Part shown: piece by piece, positions 1 to 7,214 of the stretch | Numbering within the stretch: position 1 is the stretch's first letter | Layout: every line of letters begins with the position of its first letter | DNA from: Candidatus Electrothrix scaldis | GTDB taxonomy: Bacteria > Desulfobacterota > Desulfobulbia > Desulfobulbales > Desulfobulbaceae | Length of the DNA stretch: 64,000 nt | Reading direction: 5' to 3' | NCBI GenBank assembly: GCA_033584155.1 | Contig: CP138355.1 | Span: forward strand, 3,915,826-3,979,825 | Position numbers and translations under genes: made by a program | Notes under the pieces: model-generated | The model's database searches: none | The model's input: the letters and a program-made list of their open reading frames with translations, nothing else | What the model was told of the DNA's origin: nothing

Positions 1-144
1 GCCCTGCTGGCAACCCATGCAGGTAAAAATCCACAAAAAATATTGGATGATCTCGGTGTAAAGGTTCTGCTGTCCGAAGAGAATATCGAAGGCACAATTG
101 ATGTGCTTTATGGCGGTGGCAAAAAAAAGAAGTGTAAAAAATAA
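1..144 (+). CDS. Partial NifX/NifB-type dinitrogenase cofactor protein, C-terminal end
   Basis: Only the last 47 codons are inside the window, reading in frame from base 1 to a TAA at 142-144. The fragment has the typical end of the NifX / NifB C-terminal domain: a glycine turn, then 'PQKILDDLGVKVLL', then a terminal helix with 'EGTIDVLYGG'. Members of this family bind or traffic FeMo-cofactor precursors during nitrogenase assembly. A short lysine-rich tail containing one Cys follows. The next genes (ferredoxin, acetyltransferase, Nif11) fit a nif cluster. I cannot tell from the C-terminus alone whether this is a free NifX or a NifB or NifN fusion. Confidence 0.6.
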   Translation, partial: ALLATHAGKNPQKILDDLGVKVLLSEENIEGTIDVLYGGGKKKKCKK

Positions 145-280
145 ATCGTTACCCTCCCGAAAGGAAAGGATAGCAACTATATATCCCGACCCAAAATAAC
201 AGGTCGAAACAACAATAAATGAAAATGCGAGGCACCTTGCCAAGCATTTCTATCTCACGAGAAAAAGGAGAACAAACACA

Positions 281-586
281 ATGGCAATTTCAGAACGGCA
301 GGTCCTTGTCTGCCAAAGCTTCCGTGCGGCAGGAGATAAAAAAGGCATCTGTCACAAACAAAGTGAAGGACTGCTGCAATATCTTGAAGAAGAAATACTG
401 GATCGCGGACTGGACTGCTTGGTTAGCGGCACCACCTGCCTGAAGCAATGCGAGAAGGGACCGGTTCTGGTTATCCAACCTGAGAACTGGTGGTTCGGCG
501 GAGTGGACAGCGAAGAAGCCGTTGATGCCATCCTGGATGGCCTGGAAGACGGTGAACCAGCAGCAGATTACAAGCTGGAAAGCTGA
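281..586 (+). CDS. Thioredoxin-like [2Fe-2S] ferredoxin
   Basis: A 101-residue protein of the Shethna-type thioredoxin-fold [2Fe-2S] ferredoxin family. The four expected cluster ligands are visible: Cys11, Cys24, Cys53 and Cys57. The short strand 'GPVLVIQPENWWFGG' after the second pair is typical of the family. Such ferredoxins are common in nif clusters, where they are thought to supply electrons to nitrogenase or its assembly machinery. The start is chosen because an AGGAG motif lies about 10 bases upstream. It lies 136 bases after the NifX-like stop and 12 bases before the acetyltransferase, so it probably shares the nif transcript. An extra Cys46 is not a family ligand. Confidence 0.85.
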   Translation: MAISERQVLVCQSFRAAGDKKGICHKQSEGLLQYLEEEILDRGLDCLVSGTTCLKQCEKGPVLVIQPENWWFGGVDSEEAVDAILDGLEDGEPAADYKLES

Positions 587-598
587 GAGAGCGAATCC

Positions 599-1081
599 AT
601 GAGCGGAATAATGCCGGATATCACCGGAAAAATAGTGGTCCGCAGAGCACGGGAAGAGGACCTCACGGGTTTGGTCTTTCTGCTGGAGGTTTTATTCAGT
701 ATTGAAAAGGATTTTAACTTCAATGCTGAGAAACAAAAGCGGGGCTTGAGACTCCTCTTACACAACCCTGAGGCTGTGGTTCTGGTGGCCGAACGACAGG
801 GGCGGATTATAGGCATGTGTACAGCTCAATTGCTCATTTCCACCGCTGAGGGCGGACTTTCCGCCTTGGTGGAAGATGTTGTCATCCTGCCCGCCTGGCA
901 GGCACAAGGCACCGGCAGGAGACTCATGGAGTCACTCAGAGAATGGTCTGCGCTCCAAGGCGCAACCAGAATCCAGCTTCTGGCTGATCGCAACAACACC
1001 AGAGCACTGGGCTTTTATCACCACATAGGTTACCGACCCACTGAATTGATCTGCCTACGTACAACAAAAGGAATAGGGTAA
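599..1081 (+). CDS. GNAT-family N-acetyltransferase of the nif cluster
   Basis: A 160-residue single-domain GNAT. Motif A, the acetyl-CoA pyrophosphate loop, is clear around residues 97-110 ('LPAWQAQGTGRRLM', the Q/R-x-x-G-x-G form). Motif B follows with 'NNTRALGFYHHIGY'. The substrate cannot be read from sequence. GNATs at this position after a 2Fe-2S ferredoxin are seen in other nif clusters, but their role is not established. The gene starts 12 bases after the ferredoxin and its stop is one base from the next ATG, so it is inside an operon. A second in-frame ATG lies at 611; the longer form is kept because a GAGAG motif precedes it. Confidence 0.85.
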   Translation: MSGIMPDITGKIVVRRAREEDLTGLVFLLEVLFSIEKDFNFNAEKQKRGLRLLLHNPEAVVLVAERQGRIIGMCTAQLLISTAEGGLSALVEDVVILPAWQAQGTGRRLMESLREWSALQGATRIQLLADRNNTRALGFYHHIGYRPTELICLRTTKGIG

Positions 1082-1082
1082 A

Positions 1083-1517
1083 ATGATAACTGAACCGGAA
1101 CTGATCCCCCTGGCGGGACTTGAACCGATTAAAGGCTGGGAAGAATTCCTCAGTGACGGGGAAAGATACCTGAACACCGCAACTGCGGCCCATACAAAGC
1201 AGAAAAAGATTTTCACCCCAGAAATCCTCTACAATGTGATAGCTATGGCCATTGAAAAATTTGTCATGGCTGTCCTGATGCAACGTGGCACCATGCCATA
1301 CAACCATACGATGACAGACTTGGTCGAGGCTATGGAGAGCACCTTTCCAGGTAAAATGGCAGGATTAGGTGAGGGATTACTGGAAATGGACAAGTATCAA
1401 GAGATATGTGATCTTGATGGATTTAAGATCACCCCTCCAGGACCGGAAAAAATCCCGGGAATGCTTGATCTGGGTAAGCAAATGCATACCCTGGTAACGG
1501 AAGAACTTGGCAGATGA
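1083..1517 (+). CDS. Unknown nif-linked protein with HEPN-like helices
   Basis: A 144-residue protein, soluble and helix-rich, whose function I do not recognise. The stretch around residues 53-85 ('IAMAIEKFVMAVLMQRGTMP' followed by 'YNHTMTDLVEAM') resembles the helix pair of HEPN domains, with a conserved-looking H-x-x-x-D-L pattern. The R-x4-H nuclease motif of toxic HEPN proteins is absent, so a non-catalytic binding role is more likely. The start codon follows the acetyltransferase stop by one base and has an AGGAATAGGG ribosome site. Position in the nif operon suggests an accessory role in nitrogen fixation, by context only. Confidence 0.6.
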   Translation: MITEPELIPLAGLEPIKGWEEFLSDGERYLNTATAAHTKQKKIFTPEILYNVIAMAIEKFVMAVLMQRGTMPYNHTMTDLVEAMESTFPGKMAGLGEGLLEMDKYQEICDLDGFKITPPGPEKIPGMLDLGKQMHTLVTEELGR

Positions 1518-1539
1518 ATACATGACGGAGTAAAGCGTA

Positions 1540-1851
1540 ATGACTGAGCAGATAGCAATAAAACCACTTGGCGTTGTTAAGGAAATCCTGGAAGCAGTTG
1601 GGATGGGCATTTCCTATGCCTATGAAGATCTTATTTTTCTCGATCATAACGCCCTACTCCTCCAATTCACTGACGAGAGCAACAAGGTTTTGGTGCATAT
1701 AAACCGTGAGGCAAAAAAGGAGCCAGCCGAGAAAACCGTTTTGGCGTTGAAGCTGGCTGCAGCGGAAAGAGAAATGGCCTTCCTTGATGGGTGCGAGTAT
1801 GCCATCACCCAAGGAGAGGACGAACAAATTAATATTGAATTTATCCCGTAG
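1540..1851 (+). CDS. Small hypothetical protein of the nif operon
   Basis: A 103-residue acidic protein, not recognised. It has no signal peptide, membrane segment or cysteine pair except a single Cys near residue 86. The sequence alternates predicted helices and strands ('NALLLQFTDESNKVLVHINR'), consistent with a compact alpha/beta fold. A GGAG motif lies 13 bases before the ATG. It follows the HEPN-like gene by 22 bases and precedes the Nif11 gene by 49 bases, so co-transcription is likely. No functional assignment is justified beyond nif-cluster context. Confidence 0.6.
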   Translation: MTEQIAIKPLGVVKEILEAVGMGISYAYEDLIFLDHNALLLQFTDESNKVLVHINREAKKEPAEKTVLALKLAAAEREMAFLDGCEYAITQGEDEQINIEFIP

Positions 1852-1900
1852 TAATACGGATAGGCATTACTATAACCTAAGTAAGGAAGGAGGCACTCCT

Positions 1901-2122
1901 GTGGCTAAAAAAAACGTTGAAGAGCTATTGATTGCAGGTGGCGAGGACAAACATGTTCGCGCAAAATACGATGTTCCTGGTACCAAAGAAGAATTTGTCG
2001 CTCTGGCGGCAGAAGATGGTTACACTTTTACAGTAGAAGAGCTTGACGAAGTGCTCAAAGAAGCTGGTGACGTATTCGAGAAATACGGCAACCCTCCCAA
2101 GCGCTCCATCTGGTGGACCTGA
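1901..2122 (+). CDS. Nif11 family protein
   Basis: A 73-residue protein with a clear Nif11 domain. The hallmark segment 'EFVALAAEDGYTFTVEELD' lies at residues 31-49, preceded by the amphipathic helix 'VEELL'. The GTG start at 1901 is preferred over upstream codons because a strong AAGGAGG site lies 8 bases before it and the protein then begins where Nif11 domains begin. Nif11 domains occur both as small proteins in nif clusters and as leader regions of RiPP precursors. Here there is no double-glycine cleavage site and no Cys-, Ser- or Thr-rich core, so the nif-cluster form is favoured. The tail ends in 'RSIWWT'. A terminator lies 34 bases after the stop. Confidence 0.85.
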   Translation: MAKKNVEELLIAGGEDKHVRAKYDVPGTKEEFVALAAEDGYTFTVEELDEVLKEAGDVFEKYGNPPKRSIWWT

Positions 2123-2155
2123 TTTAAATTTAGGTTCATTGAGAGTAGGCTCATG

Positions 2156-2192
2156 TACCCCTGTCGCAGTCTTGCGGCAGGGGTATTTTTTT
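2156..2192 (+). terminator. Rho-independent terminator after the nif segment
   Basis: A 13-bp stem (TACCCCTGTCGCA pairing with TGCGGCAGGGGTA, one G-U pair) with a 4-base loop, followed by seven T. It sits 34 bases after the Nif11 stop. A nearly identical structure recurs at 3552-3588. Confidence 0.9.
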
Positions 2193-2245
2193 GCTCATTA
2201 CCCTGTACTGCCCCTCATCTCCCCTTTCTCTGACGTAACTCCTTA

Positions 2246-2275
2246 TTGACAATCTAATTTCATCGCTGTTACTGT
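2246..2275 (+). promoter_or_regulatory. Candidate sigma-70 promoter for the PilP-like pair
   Basis: TTGACA at 2246-2251 and TACTGT at 2270-2275 with an 18-base spacer, about 60 bases before the PilP-like start. The same -35, spacer length and -10 recur at 3632-3661, as part of a duplicated terminator-promoter block. Confidence 0.55.
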
Positions 2276-2335
2276 ACATATAAATATCACATCGGGATTA
2301 CTTCTGATAACAGGCATCCAAAAGGAGATCGTACC

Positions 2336-2842
2336 ATGAGAGCTATTTTACAACACAGATACCTATTCACTGCCGTTCTGATTGTGGCGGGATTTATCTC
2401 CGTTCAGGTGCAAGCGAATGAACAGCCAGCAAACGAAGCGCAACAGGTTCTTTCTGTAGCCGATCTCCGGGGATACCATGAATTCAATTACAAATTTGAA
2501 GATCGCCCAGACCCTTTTCTCCCCTTTTTCAGCGACACAAAACCACCAGAGCCTTCAGAAGAGAAAAAGATTATTCCAGGTCAAATCTTAACCGAACTCC
2601 AGAAATTTGAAGCGGGACAGTTAAAGCTTGTTGCAGTGTTGGCTTTCAAGGACAAGAATATTGCCATGCTGGAAGATGTCACAGGTGAGGGGCACCTGGC
2701 GGAACAAGGCACGGAGATTGGCCGATATGGAATCGTCACCAGCATTGAGCCTAACTTGCTCTTAGTTACGGAATCCTATGAAACCACAACGGGTAGGAAA
2801 GTCGTGAAAGAAATTCCTCTGCATATGCAGCAACAAGAGTGA
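2336..2842 (+). CDS. PilP-like periplasmic pilus assembly protein
   Basis: A 168-residue exported protein. Residues 1-27 form a signal peptide (hydrophobic 'LFTAVLIVAGFISVQV', then Q-A-N as a signal peptidase I site); the lipobox Cys of classical PilP is absent. The mature part matches the PilP pattern. It has 'FEDRPDPFLPFF' near residue 55, then 'LQKFEAGQLKLVAVLAF', then a beta domain with 'G-x-E-I-G-R-Y-G-I-V-T-S-I' and a terminal strand. PilP couples the PilMNO inner-membrane platform to the PilQ secretin in type IV pili. No pilMNOQ genes lie nearby, so this may be a stand-alone relative. An AAAGGAG site precedes the ATG. Confidence 0.7.
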   Translation: MRAILQHRYLFTAVLIVAGFISVQVQANEQPANEAQQVLSVADLRGYHEFNYKFEDRPDPFLPFFSDTKPPEPSEEKKIIPGQILTELQKFEAGQLKLVAVLAFKDKNIAMLEDVTGEGHLAEQGTEIGRYGIVTSIEPNLLLVTESYETTTGRKVVKEIPLHMQQQE

Positions 2843-2906
2843 TACCTGCTTACTGTCAGCTACGTTTTTAAAGGCGGCAAATTAGAGATACGACCGATAG
2901 GCAAAT

Positions 2907-3497
2907 ATGAAAAAGAAAATTTGTTCCCTCCTGCTGCTTGGTAGTGCGTTGTTCGGGTGCAGCCCGTTTTATATGGAAGCACAGAATAATGCGCTTATGC
3001 ATAGAGAAAGCGGGTTGTATGTCCACCGTGAAGTGGAGTTACGGGTCAATGCTGCCCGTTTGACAACCCCTCCCGATGGTGCTGCTCCCGGTGCTGTTTC
3101 CAGATTGGACGCCAGTCATTTTACTCCGATAAGCGTTAGTTCAGCCTGGTTTGATCCCTCAAAGAGTGAACGACGCGGTGAGTTTCTTGTCTGGCGCGAG
3201 ACGACCCATCTACCCAAGTATGCTGTCAAAGGAAGAATGTCCTTGGGCGTAACCGTGCGTTGGGAGAAAGAAGGCGCGGTGACCGTGAAAGATACCCTGG
3301 AGATGTTCCCTTTCCCTCCGCCTGACGTTGCCCAACTCGATCACTGGAGCCCTTGGGTAGAGGCTGGTTCGCGGAGGGAAGGCACCTTTGCCTGGCATTC
3401 GGAAGTCAACAGGCACGATGCTGAAAATCCTAACCGACCGGAATATCCTTTTCAGATGCGCTTCAGGCTTGTTCTGAGTGAGCGTGTGTACCCCTGA
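2907..3497 (+). CDS. Predicted lipoprotein of unknown function
   Basis: A 196-residue lipoprotein. It has a Lys-rich N-region, hydrophobic 'SLLLLGSALFG' and Cys18 in a good lipobox (L-F-G-C); Ser at +2 suggests outer-membrane sorting. The rest is beta-rich with several Trp and no recognised motif. It starts 64 bases after the PilP-like gene and probably shares its promoter. The two genes are enclosed by duplicated terminator-promoter blocks, which suggests one functional unit, perhaps envelope-associated. Confidence 0.7.
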   Translation: MKKKICSLLLLGSALFGCSPFYMEAQNNALMHRESGLYVHREVELRVNAARLTTPPDGAAPGAVSRLDASHFTPISVSSAWFDPSKSERRGEFLVWRETTHLPKYAVKGRMSLGVTVRWEKEGAVTVKDTLEMFPFPPPDVAQLDHWSPWVEAGSRREGTFAWHSEVNRHDAENPNRPEYPFQMRFRLVLSERVYP

Positions 3498-3551
3498 TTA
3501 TACAGTCCCGTATAGAGTCTTTTCCGGCGGACCTGATGTACAGGTTCAAGG

Positions 3552-3588
3552 TACCCCTGTCGCAGTGTTGCGGCGGGGGTATTTCTTT
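3552..3588 (+). terminator. Second copy of the duplicated terminator
   Basis: The same TACCCCTGTCGCA arm as at 2156 pairs with TGCGGCGGGGGTA, followed by a T-rich tract interrupted by one C. It lies 54 bases after the lipoprotein stop. Confidence 0.85.
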
Positions 3589-3631
3589 GCCTTCCTTAAC
3601 CACGCCTCTTCTGATCTCATGCAACTCTCTG

Positions 3632-3661
3632 TTGACAATCAGGTTTCATGGCTTTTACTGT
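3632..3661 (+). promoter_or_regulatory. Candidate sigma-70 promoter, second copy
   Basis: TTGACA at 3632-3637, an 18-base spacer, then TACTGT at 3656-3661. It lies 45 bases before the GTG start at 3707 and is homologous to the promoter at 2246-2275. Confidence 0.55.
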
Positions 3662-3706
3662 GCAACAAACCAAGAGAATTACCAACAATAAACTTGAGGT
3701 TAAACT

Positions 3707-3997
3707 GTGAGCAAAGAACATCTCGAATCATTAAAAAAAATAATGGATTCTTATTCACGTCTCCATCCTATTGGAAACAAATCCCAAAGGACCTTAGCCT
3801 TTAGTCCTGTTAGATCCCATATTCAAAGTCTCATTATCTCCATCTCTGACACTCCATACTCTATGACTGAGCGCCTTGACTATCTTATGTTTCATCTCGA
3901 AGGCTCTCTCGGAACTAGAAGTACAAAAGGATATACCCCTGAAAAACACAAATATTGGTGCACAACATTATTACACAGTGCTGGAAAGAAACTTTAA
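3707..3997 (+). CDS. Small hypothetical protein
   Basis: A 96-residue basic protein starting with GTG and preceded by TTGAGGT about 8 bases upstream. It is not recognised. It appears helical and soluble, with a single Cys near the C-terminus and no signal peptide. It sits directly behind the second copy of the duplicated promoter, which supports it being expressed. Its base composition is more AT-rich than the lipoprotein gene upstream. Confidence 0.5.
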   Translation: MSKEHLESLKKIMDSYSRLHPIGNKSQRTLAFSPVRSHIQSLIISISDTPYSMTERLDYLMFHLEGSLGTRSTKGYTPEKHKYWCTTLLHSAGKKL

Positions 3998-4141
3998 GAA
4001 GTAATATCCAAAAGAAGTAATGCATCCTTAAACTCAGCTTCGATCTACTCCACCACCCCACTCAACTTTCCCTCAACAACACGTTCGACCCAATCCCCAC
4101 ACGCTCGTGTGACTTCATCTCCCATCCCCTTCTCTCCCCGC

Positions 4142-4279
4142 TACCATACAGGTAACTCCCAAAGACTTACCCAGGTAAGTCTCTCAGTACCATACAGGTA
4201 AGTCCCGGACACATACCTAGGTAAGTCCGCCAGTACCATATAGGTAAGTCCCGGAGACATACCTATATGATACCCTCGC
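4142..4279 (+). repeat. Three 46-bp tandem repeats with nested palindromes
   Basis: Three head-to-tail copies begin at 4142, 4188 and 4234. Each opens with TACCATA(C/T)AGGTAA and carries an internal dyad such as ACTTACC-CA-GGTAAGT or ATACCTAGGTA. The array fills the gap between the small hypothetical gene and a candidate promoter at 4381. There are no spacers of variable sequence, so it is not a CRISPR array. Confidence 0.85.
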
Positions 4280-4380
4280 TCCCACCTGTATGCTACCGAC
4301 TGCTCACCCCCTGTTCTGCTCTCCCGCCCGTCCAAATCCGTACCATCCAGCAATAATCTGCAATAATTGCCGCTATTTTC

Positions 4381-4409
4381 TTGACAAACACTCACCTGCC
4401 TCCTACATT
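4381..4409 (+). promoter_or_regulatory. Candidate promoter upstream of the HU-like gene
   Basis: TTGACA at 4381-4386 and TACATT at 4404-4409 with a 17-base spacer, 57 bases before the ATG at 4467. It follows the 46-bp repeats directly. Confidence 0.45.
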
Positions 4410-4466
4410 GACTCATTATACATATTTCCTCATCGCATCAAAACCTTAACCCAGCAGGAGGACAGT

Positions 4467-4801
4467 ATGGCACCAATTCACTATCGCCCCGAGCCTAATC
4501 CCCTGACCACCCCCAGTTCCTACAAGCTCCACTTCATCCCTCAAGACATCAATGGCTACGACGAAGTTGCTGCAGCAGTTGCCCTGAAGAACCCCAACTG
4601 GCCCGAAGACATGGTCAAAGCCGTGCTCATGGCTGGCAATGCAGAAGTTCACAGGGCATACTGACCAACGGCATCCAGGTCACCTATGAAGATGCCTTCA
4701 CCTATCGCCCAACCCTGCACGTCCGAATGGATACACCGAACGCCCCTCTGCCGCCTATGGAGGAGCTCCTGCCGATACTGACTCAAGGCATCCACCTGTA
4801 A
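4467..4801 (+). pseudogene. HU-like DNA-binding domain protein, frameshifted
   Basis: The ATG at 4467 follows an AGGAGG site and opens a 65-codon frame ending in 'AGNAEVHRAY' and a TGA at 4662. The next frame continues without a stop from about 4661 to a TAA at 4799-4801 ('LTNGIQVTYEDAFTY' onward). Restoring one base near 4660 joins the two parts into a protein of about 111 residues. The joined product resembles the HU-like N-terminal domain found with DUF4469: a helical pair, then 'L-x-N-G', then beta strands. The stop precedes the membrane-protein ATG by 5 bases. A sequencing error or programmed shift would give the same picture; decay is the simplest reading. Confidence 0.55.
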
Positions 4802-4806
4802 ACAAT

Positions 4807-6069
4807 ATGAAAGAACAAATTATTGCCGCTGCCGACTCCCCCCACGAATTGGAGGCACTCTATCGAGCGCAGCCCAAAGAGTTTACCCAGGCCCTCCCTG
4901 ATGTCCTTGCAGAACAAAACGATGCCATCACCCTCCAGGTATGGCATGAACGCCTGTTCTTCCAGGAAGGAAAAGATGCGCCGCCGTCATCCTCCCGATG
5001 GCGCTCAGGTGACGTATGGAGGACGGTTATTTTGTCTTTCATTGCTGGCACCGTAGTCAAGCTTCCCCTCTTTTTTCCAGCTCTGGATGATGACAGGTTT
5101 TACAGTCGTAATCTCGGAACAATTATCATCAGCGCCCTGATTGCCTACTTCTGCCTGCGAAAGCCTTTCTGGAAAAGGAGCACAGGCATTATTATCGCCC
5201 TGCTGATCGGCGGGATAGTCTACCTGAACCTCCTGCCAGATAATCCAAAATCGCAAACCATTGTCCTTTCCTGTCTCCACATGCCCTTTGTATTTTGGTC
5301 TCTTCTTGGTGTCACCTTTCTCGGCGGCGCCTGGAAAGATCTCTCTGGAAGGATGGACTATATTCGCTACAACGGAGAACTGCTCATCTATAGCACCATC
5401 ATCCTTATCGGCGGCATGGTACTCACCGGACTCACAGTCGCTCTTTTTCACCTGATCAGCCTCAACATAGAAGAATGGTACATGAAGAATGTGGTGGTAT
5501 ATGGAGCAGTGGCCTCCCCGATTGTTGCAACCCTGCTTATTGATCGGATTGTCGGCAAGCGATTTAAAATAGCTCCGCTGCTGGCCAAGGTGTTCACTCC
5601 ACTGTTTCTTACCACTGTTATTATCTATCTGCTTACAATGATTCTGGAGCAAAAGAGCCCCTTCACAGATAGAGACTTCCTGATTGCCTTTAACGCGCTC
5701 CTTCTGGTTGTCCTGGGATTATGTGTTTTCTCTATTTCAGAACGTGGCTCCAAAGAAACAATAGGCATGTCTGATGCCATGAATATCATGCTGGCATCAA
5801 CCACACTGCTCATCAATATCGTTGCCCTGGCAGCGATCCTCTTTCGCTTAACATCATACGGATTCACACCCAACCGCATTGCCGTGCTTGGCGCAAACCT
5901 GTTGGCATTCGGCCATCTCAAGGGTATTTTATGGTACTATATAGGCTTTACCAGAGGGAAAAACACCATTGATGACCTTGAACGATGGATCGTGGCTTAC
6001 CTTCCGGCCTACACAACATGGTCTTGCATTGTCTCGGTGGGCTTTCCGTTGGCTTTTTATTTCACGTAG
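4807..6069 (+). CDS. DUF4153-type polytopic membrane protein
   Basis: A 420-residue integral membrane protein. After a soluble N-terminal 70 residues it has about ten to eleven hydrophobic segments, and ends with 'VGFPLAFYFT'. The layout and motifs such as 'RYNGELLIYSTIILIGG' and a late 'DLERWIVAYLPAYTTWS' segment fit the DUF4153 family, whose function is unknown. The ATG lies 5 bases after the frameshifted HU-like gene, so the two were probably one transcript. No transporter signature can be named. Confidence 0.65.
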   Translation: MKEQIIAAADSPHELEALYRAQPKEFTQALPDVLAEQNDAITLQVWHERLFFQEGKDAPPSSSRWRSGDVWRTVILSFIAGTVVKLPLFFPALDDDRFYSRNLGTIIISALIAYFCLRKPFWKRSTGIIIALLIGGIVYLNLLPDNPKSQTIVLSCLHMPFVFWSLLGVTFLGGAWKDLSGRMDYIRYNGELLIYSTIILIGGMVLTGLTVALFHLISLNIEEWYMKNVVVYGAVASPIVATLLIDRIVGKRFKIAPLLAKVFTPLFLTTVIIYLLTMILEQKSPFTDRDFLIAFNALLLVVLGLCVFSISERGSKETIGMSDAMNIMLASTTLLINIVALAAILFRLTSYGFTPNRIAVLGANLLAFGHLKGILWYYIGFTRGKNTIDDLERWIVAYLPAYTTWSCIVSVGFPLAFYFT

Positions 6070-6146
6070 TGAAAGTATGCCCTGAGTTGCGCATCAGCTA
6101 CCAAAAGAAAATTCTTTGATAATCGAAGAGTAGCATTTTAAAAAAG

Positions 6147-6572
6147 ATGATTTTCCTTTCCGTATTTGAAATAAATGAGCTTGTACCCCAACACAAACTC
6201 TACGACAACGCCATCGCTGATCTTGTGAATTTGTGTAAAAGGAATGAGCTGCCATACTTCTGCAGCAACAAGTTTTCTTCATACCAGTTCATTGAGAACA
6301 GACTAAATGAATCTGATGTTATTATTGCGCTAATTGATAAATATTGGACGAGTTCAACATGGAAACTACATGAAGTTACGTGGCCTCTTGAGGAATACAG
6401 TTCAATGTCTGGCGTAAGACTTGTTCAAAAAAATAGAATTGTCATCTTGTATTGGTTGGAAGACACAACCTGTTATCCCCTAAAAAACATCAAAAAAAGT
6501 ACTCATTCCGTCTACAACATGCTTGAATTGAAGGATACACTCGAACAATTCTACAAAATAACATTGCGTTAA
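6147..6572 (+). CDS. Stand-alone TIR-like domain protein
   Basis: A 141-residue, AT-rich gene. The order of elements resembles a TIR domain: a first strand 'IFLSVFE', a helix with 'LVNLCKRNELPYF', then 'IENRLNESDVIIALIDKYW', then 'SSTWKLHEVTWPL'. The last segment matches the S-x-W-x-x-x-E region that supplies the catalytic Glu in NAD-cleaving TIR domains. No second effector or sensor domain is fused. The ribosome site is weak. A Thoeris-like or other defence role is possible, but no partner gene is adjacent. A distant homologue of another Rossmann-like fold cannot be excluded. Confidence 0.45.
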   Translation: MIFLSVFEINELVPQHKLYDNAIADLVNLCKRNELPYFCSNKFSSYQFIENRLNESDVIIALIDKYWTSSTWKLHEVTWPLEEYSSMSGVRLVQKNRIVILYWLEDTTCYPLKNIKKSTHSVYNMLELKDTLEQFYKITLR

Positions 6573-6610
6573 CACGCATGCAATACGCTCAGATAATGTA
6601 ACGCCTGCCA

Positions 6611-7138
6611 ATGATCACAACCAAGCGCCTACTCCTCAGAGACCTTACCCACTCTGACCTCGATTCCCTCACCACAATGTTCTCCTCCCCCGATGTCATG
6701 CGCTTCATCGGCCCGCGTCGCCCAATGAGCAAGGCTGAATCAGCCGATTGGCTCCAACACCAGATGGCCCTTCAAGGCCAAGGCACAGCTCGACGAGGCG
6801 TGGCATTGCAAGAAAACGATCTTCTCATCGGCATATGCGGTTTCCAATGGATCAATGAGGAGTGGGATTTTGGCTACTACTTCCGCCAAGAATACTGGGG
6901 CAACGGCTATGCCCAGGAAGCTTGCCAAGCTATTCTGAAAAAGAAGTCCTCCATAATTGGCAACGAGCGTTTCTCGGTGTTCATCGCAGACAACAACCTG
7001 CCGAGCAAGGCGCTTATCTCTAAACTTGGTTTTGTACGCAAGAAAAAAACTACCAAGAGCGGGGAAGGAGGTGCGTATTACTTCCTCCCCTCACCCTTTC
7101 CCACCAAACTACAACAAGATATTATTCTTGACAAATAG
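6611..7138 (+). CDS. RimJ/RimL-type GNAT acetyltransferase
   Basis: A 175-residue GNAT of the RimJ/RimL branch, beginning with the family's 'MITTKRLLLRDLTHSDLD'. It contains 'GYYFRQEYWGNGYAQEA' around residues 96-112, the acetyl-CoA loop in the W-G-x-G-Y-A form. This branch acetylates ribosomal-protein N-termini or small amines; the substrate here is unknown. The C-terminus runs past the usual 'LGF' strand with about 30 less conserved residues. It lies 76 bases before the poly-Asn gene on the same strand and could belong to that operon. Confidence 0.8.
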   Translation: MITTKRLLLRDLTHSDLDSLTTMFSSPDVMRFIGPRRPMSKAESADWLQHQMALQGQGTARRGVALQENDLLIGICGFQWINEEWDFGYYFRQEYWGNGYAQEACQAILKKKSSIIGNERFSVFIADNNLPSKALISKLGFVRKKKTTKSGEGGAYYFLPSPFPTKLQQDIILDK

Positions 7139-7214
7139 CTTCCATCTTCCTACGCTATCGTATCCAATAAAGTTTCCACCCCTCATAACATTCCCAGCGC
7201 AGGAGGAGCGCGTC

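Noticed and set aside
568..816. Minus-strand 82-codon frame over the first acetyltransferase, and similar opposite frames over glnK, amt, adk and the minus-strand operons
   Set aside because: These are antisense to well-supported genes, with no ribosome site and unlikely composition.
1901..2122. Nif11 gene as a RiPP precursor for the radical SAM enzyme at 8.5 kb
   Set aside because: It lacks a Gly-Gly cleavage site and a core region, lies in the nif cluster, and a terminator and six kilobases separate it from the enzyme.
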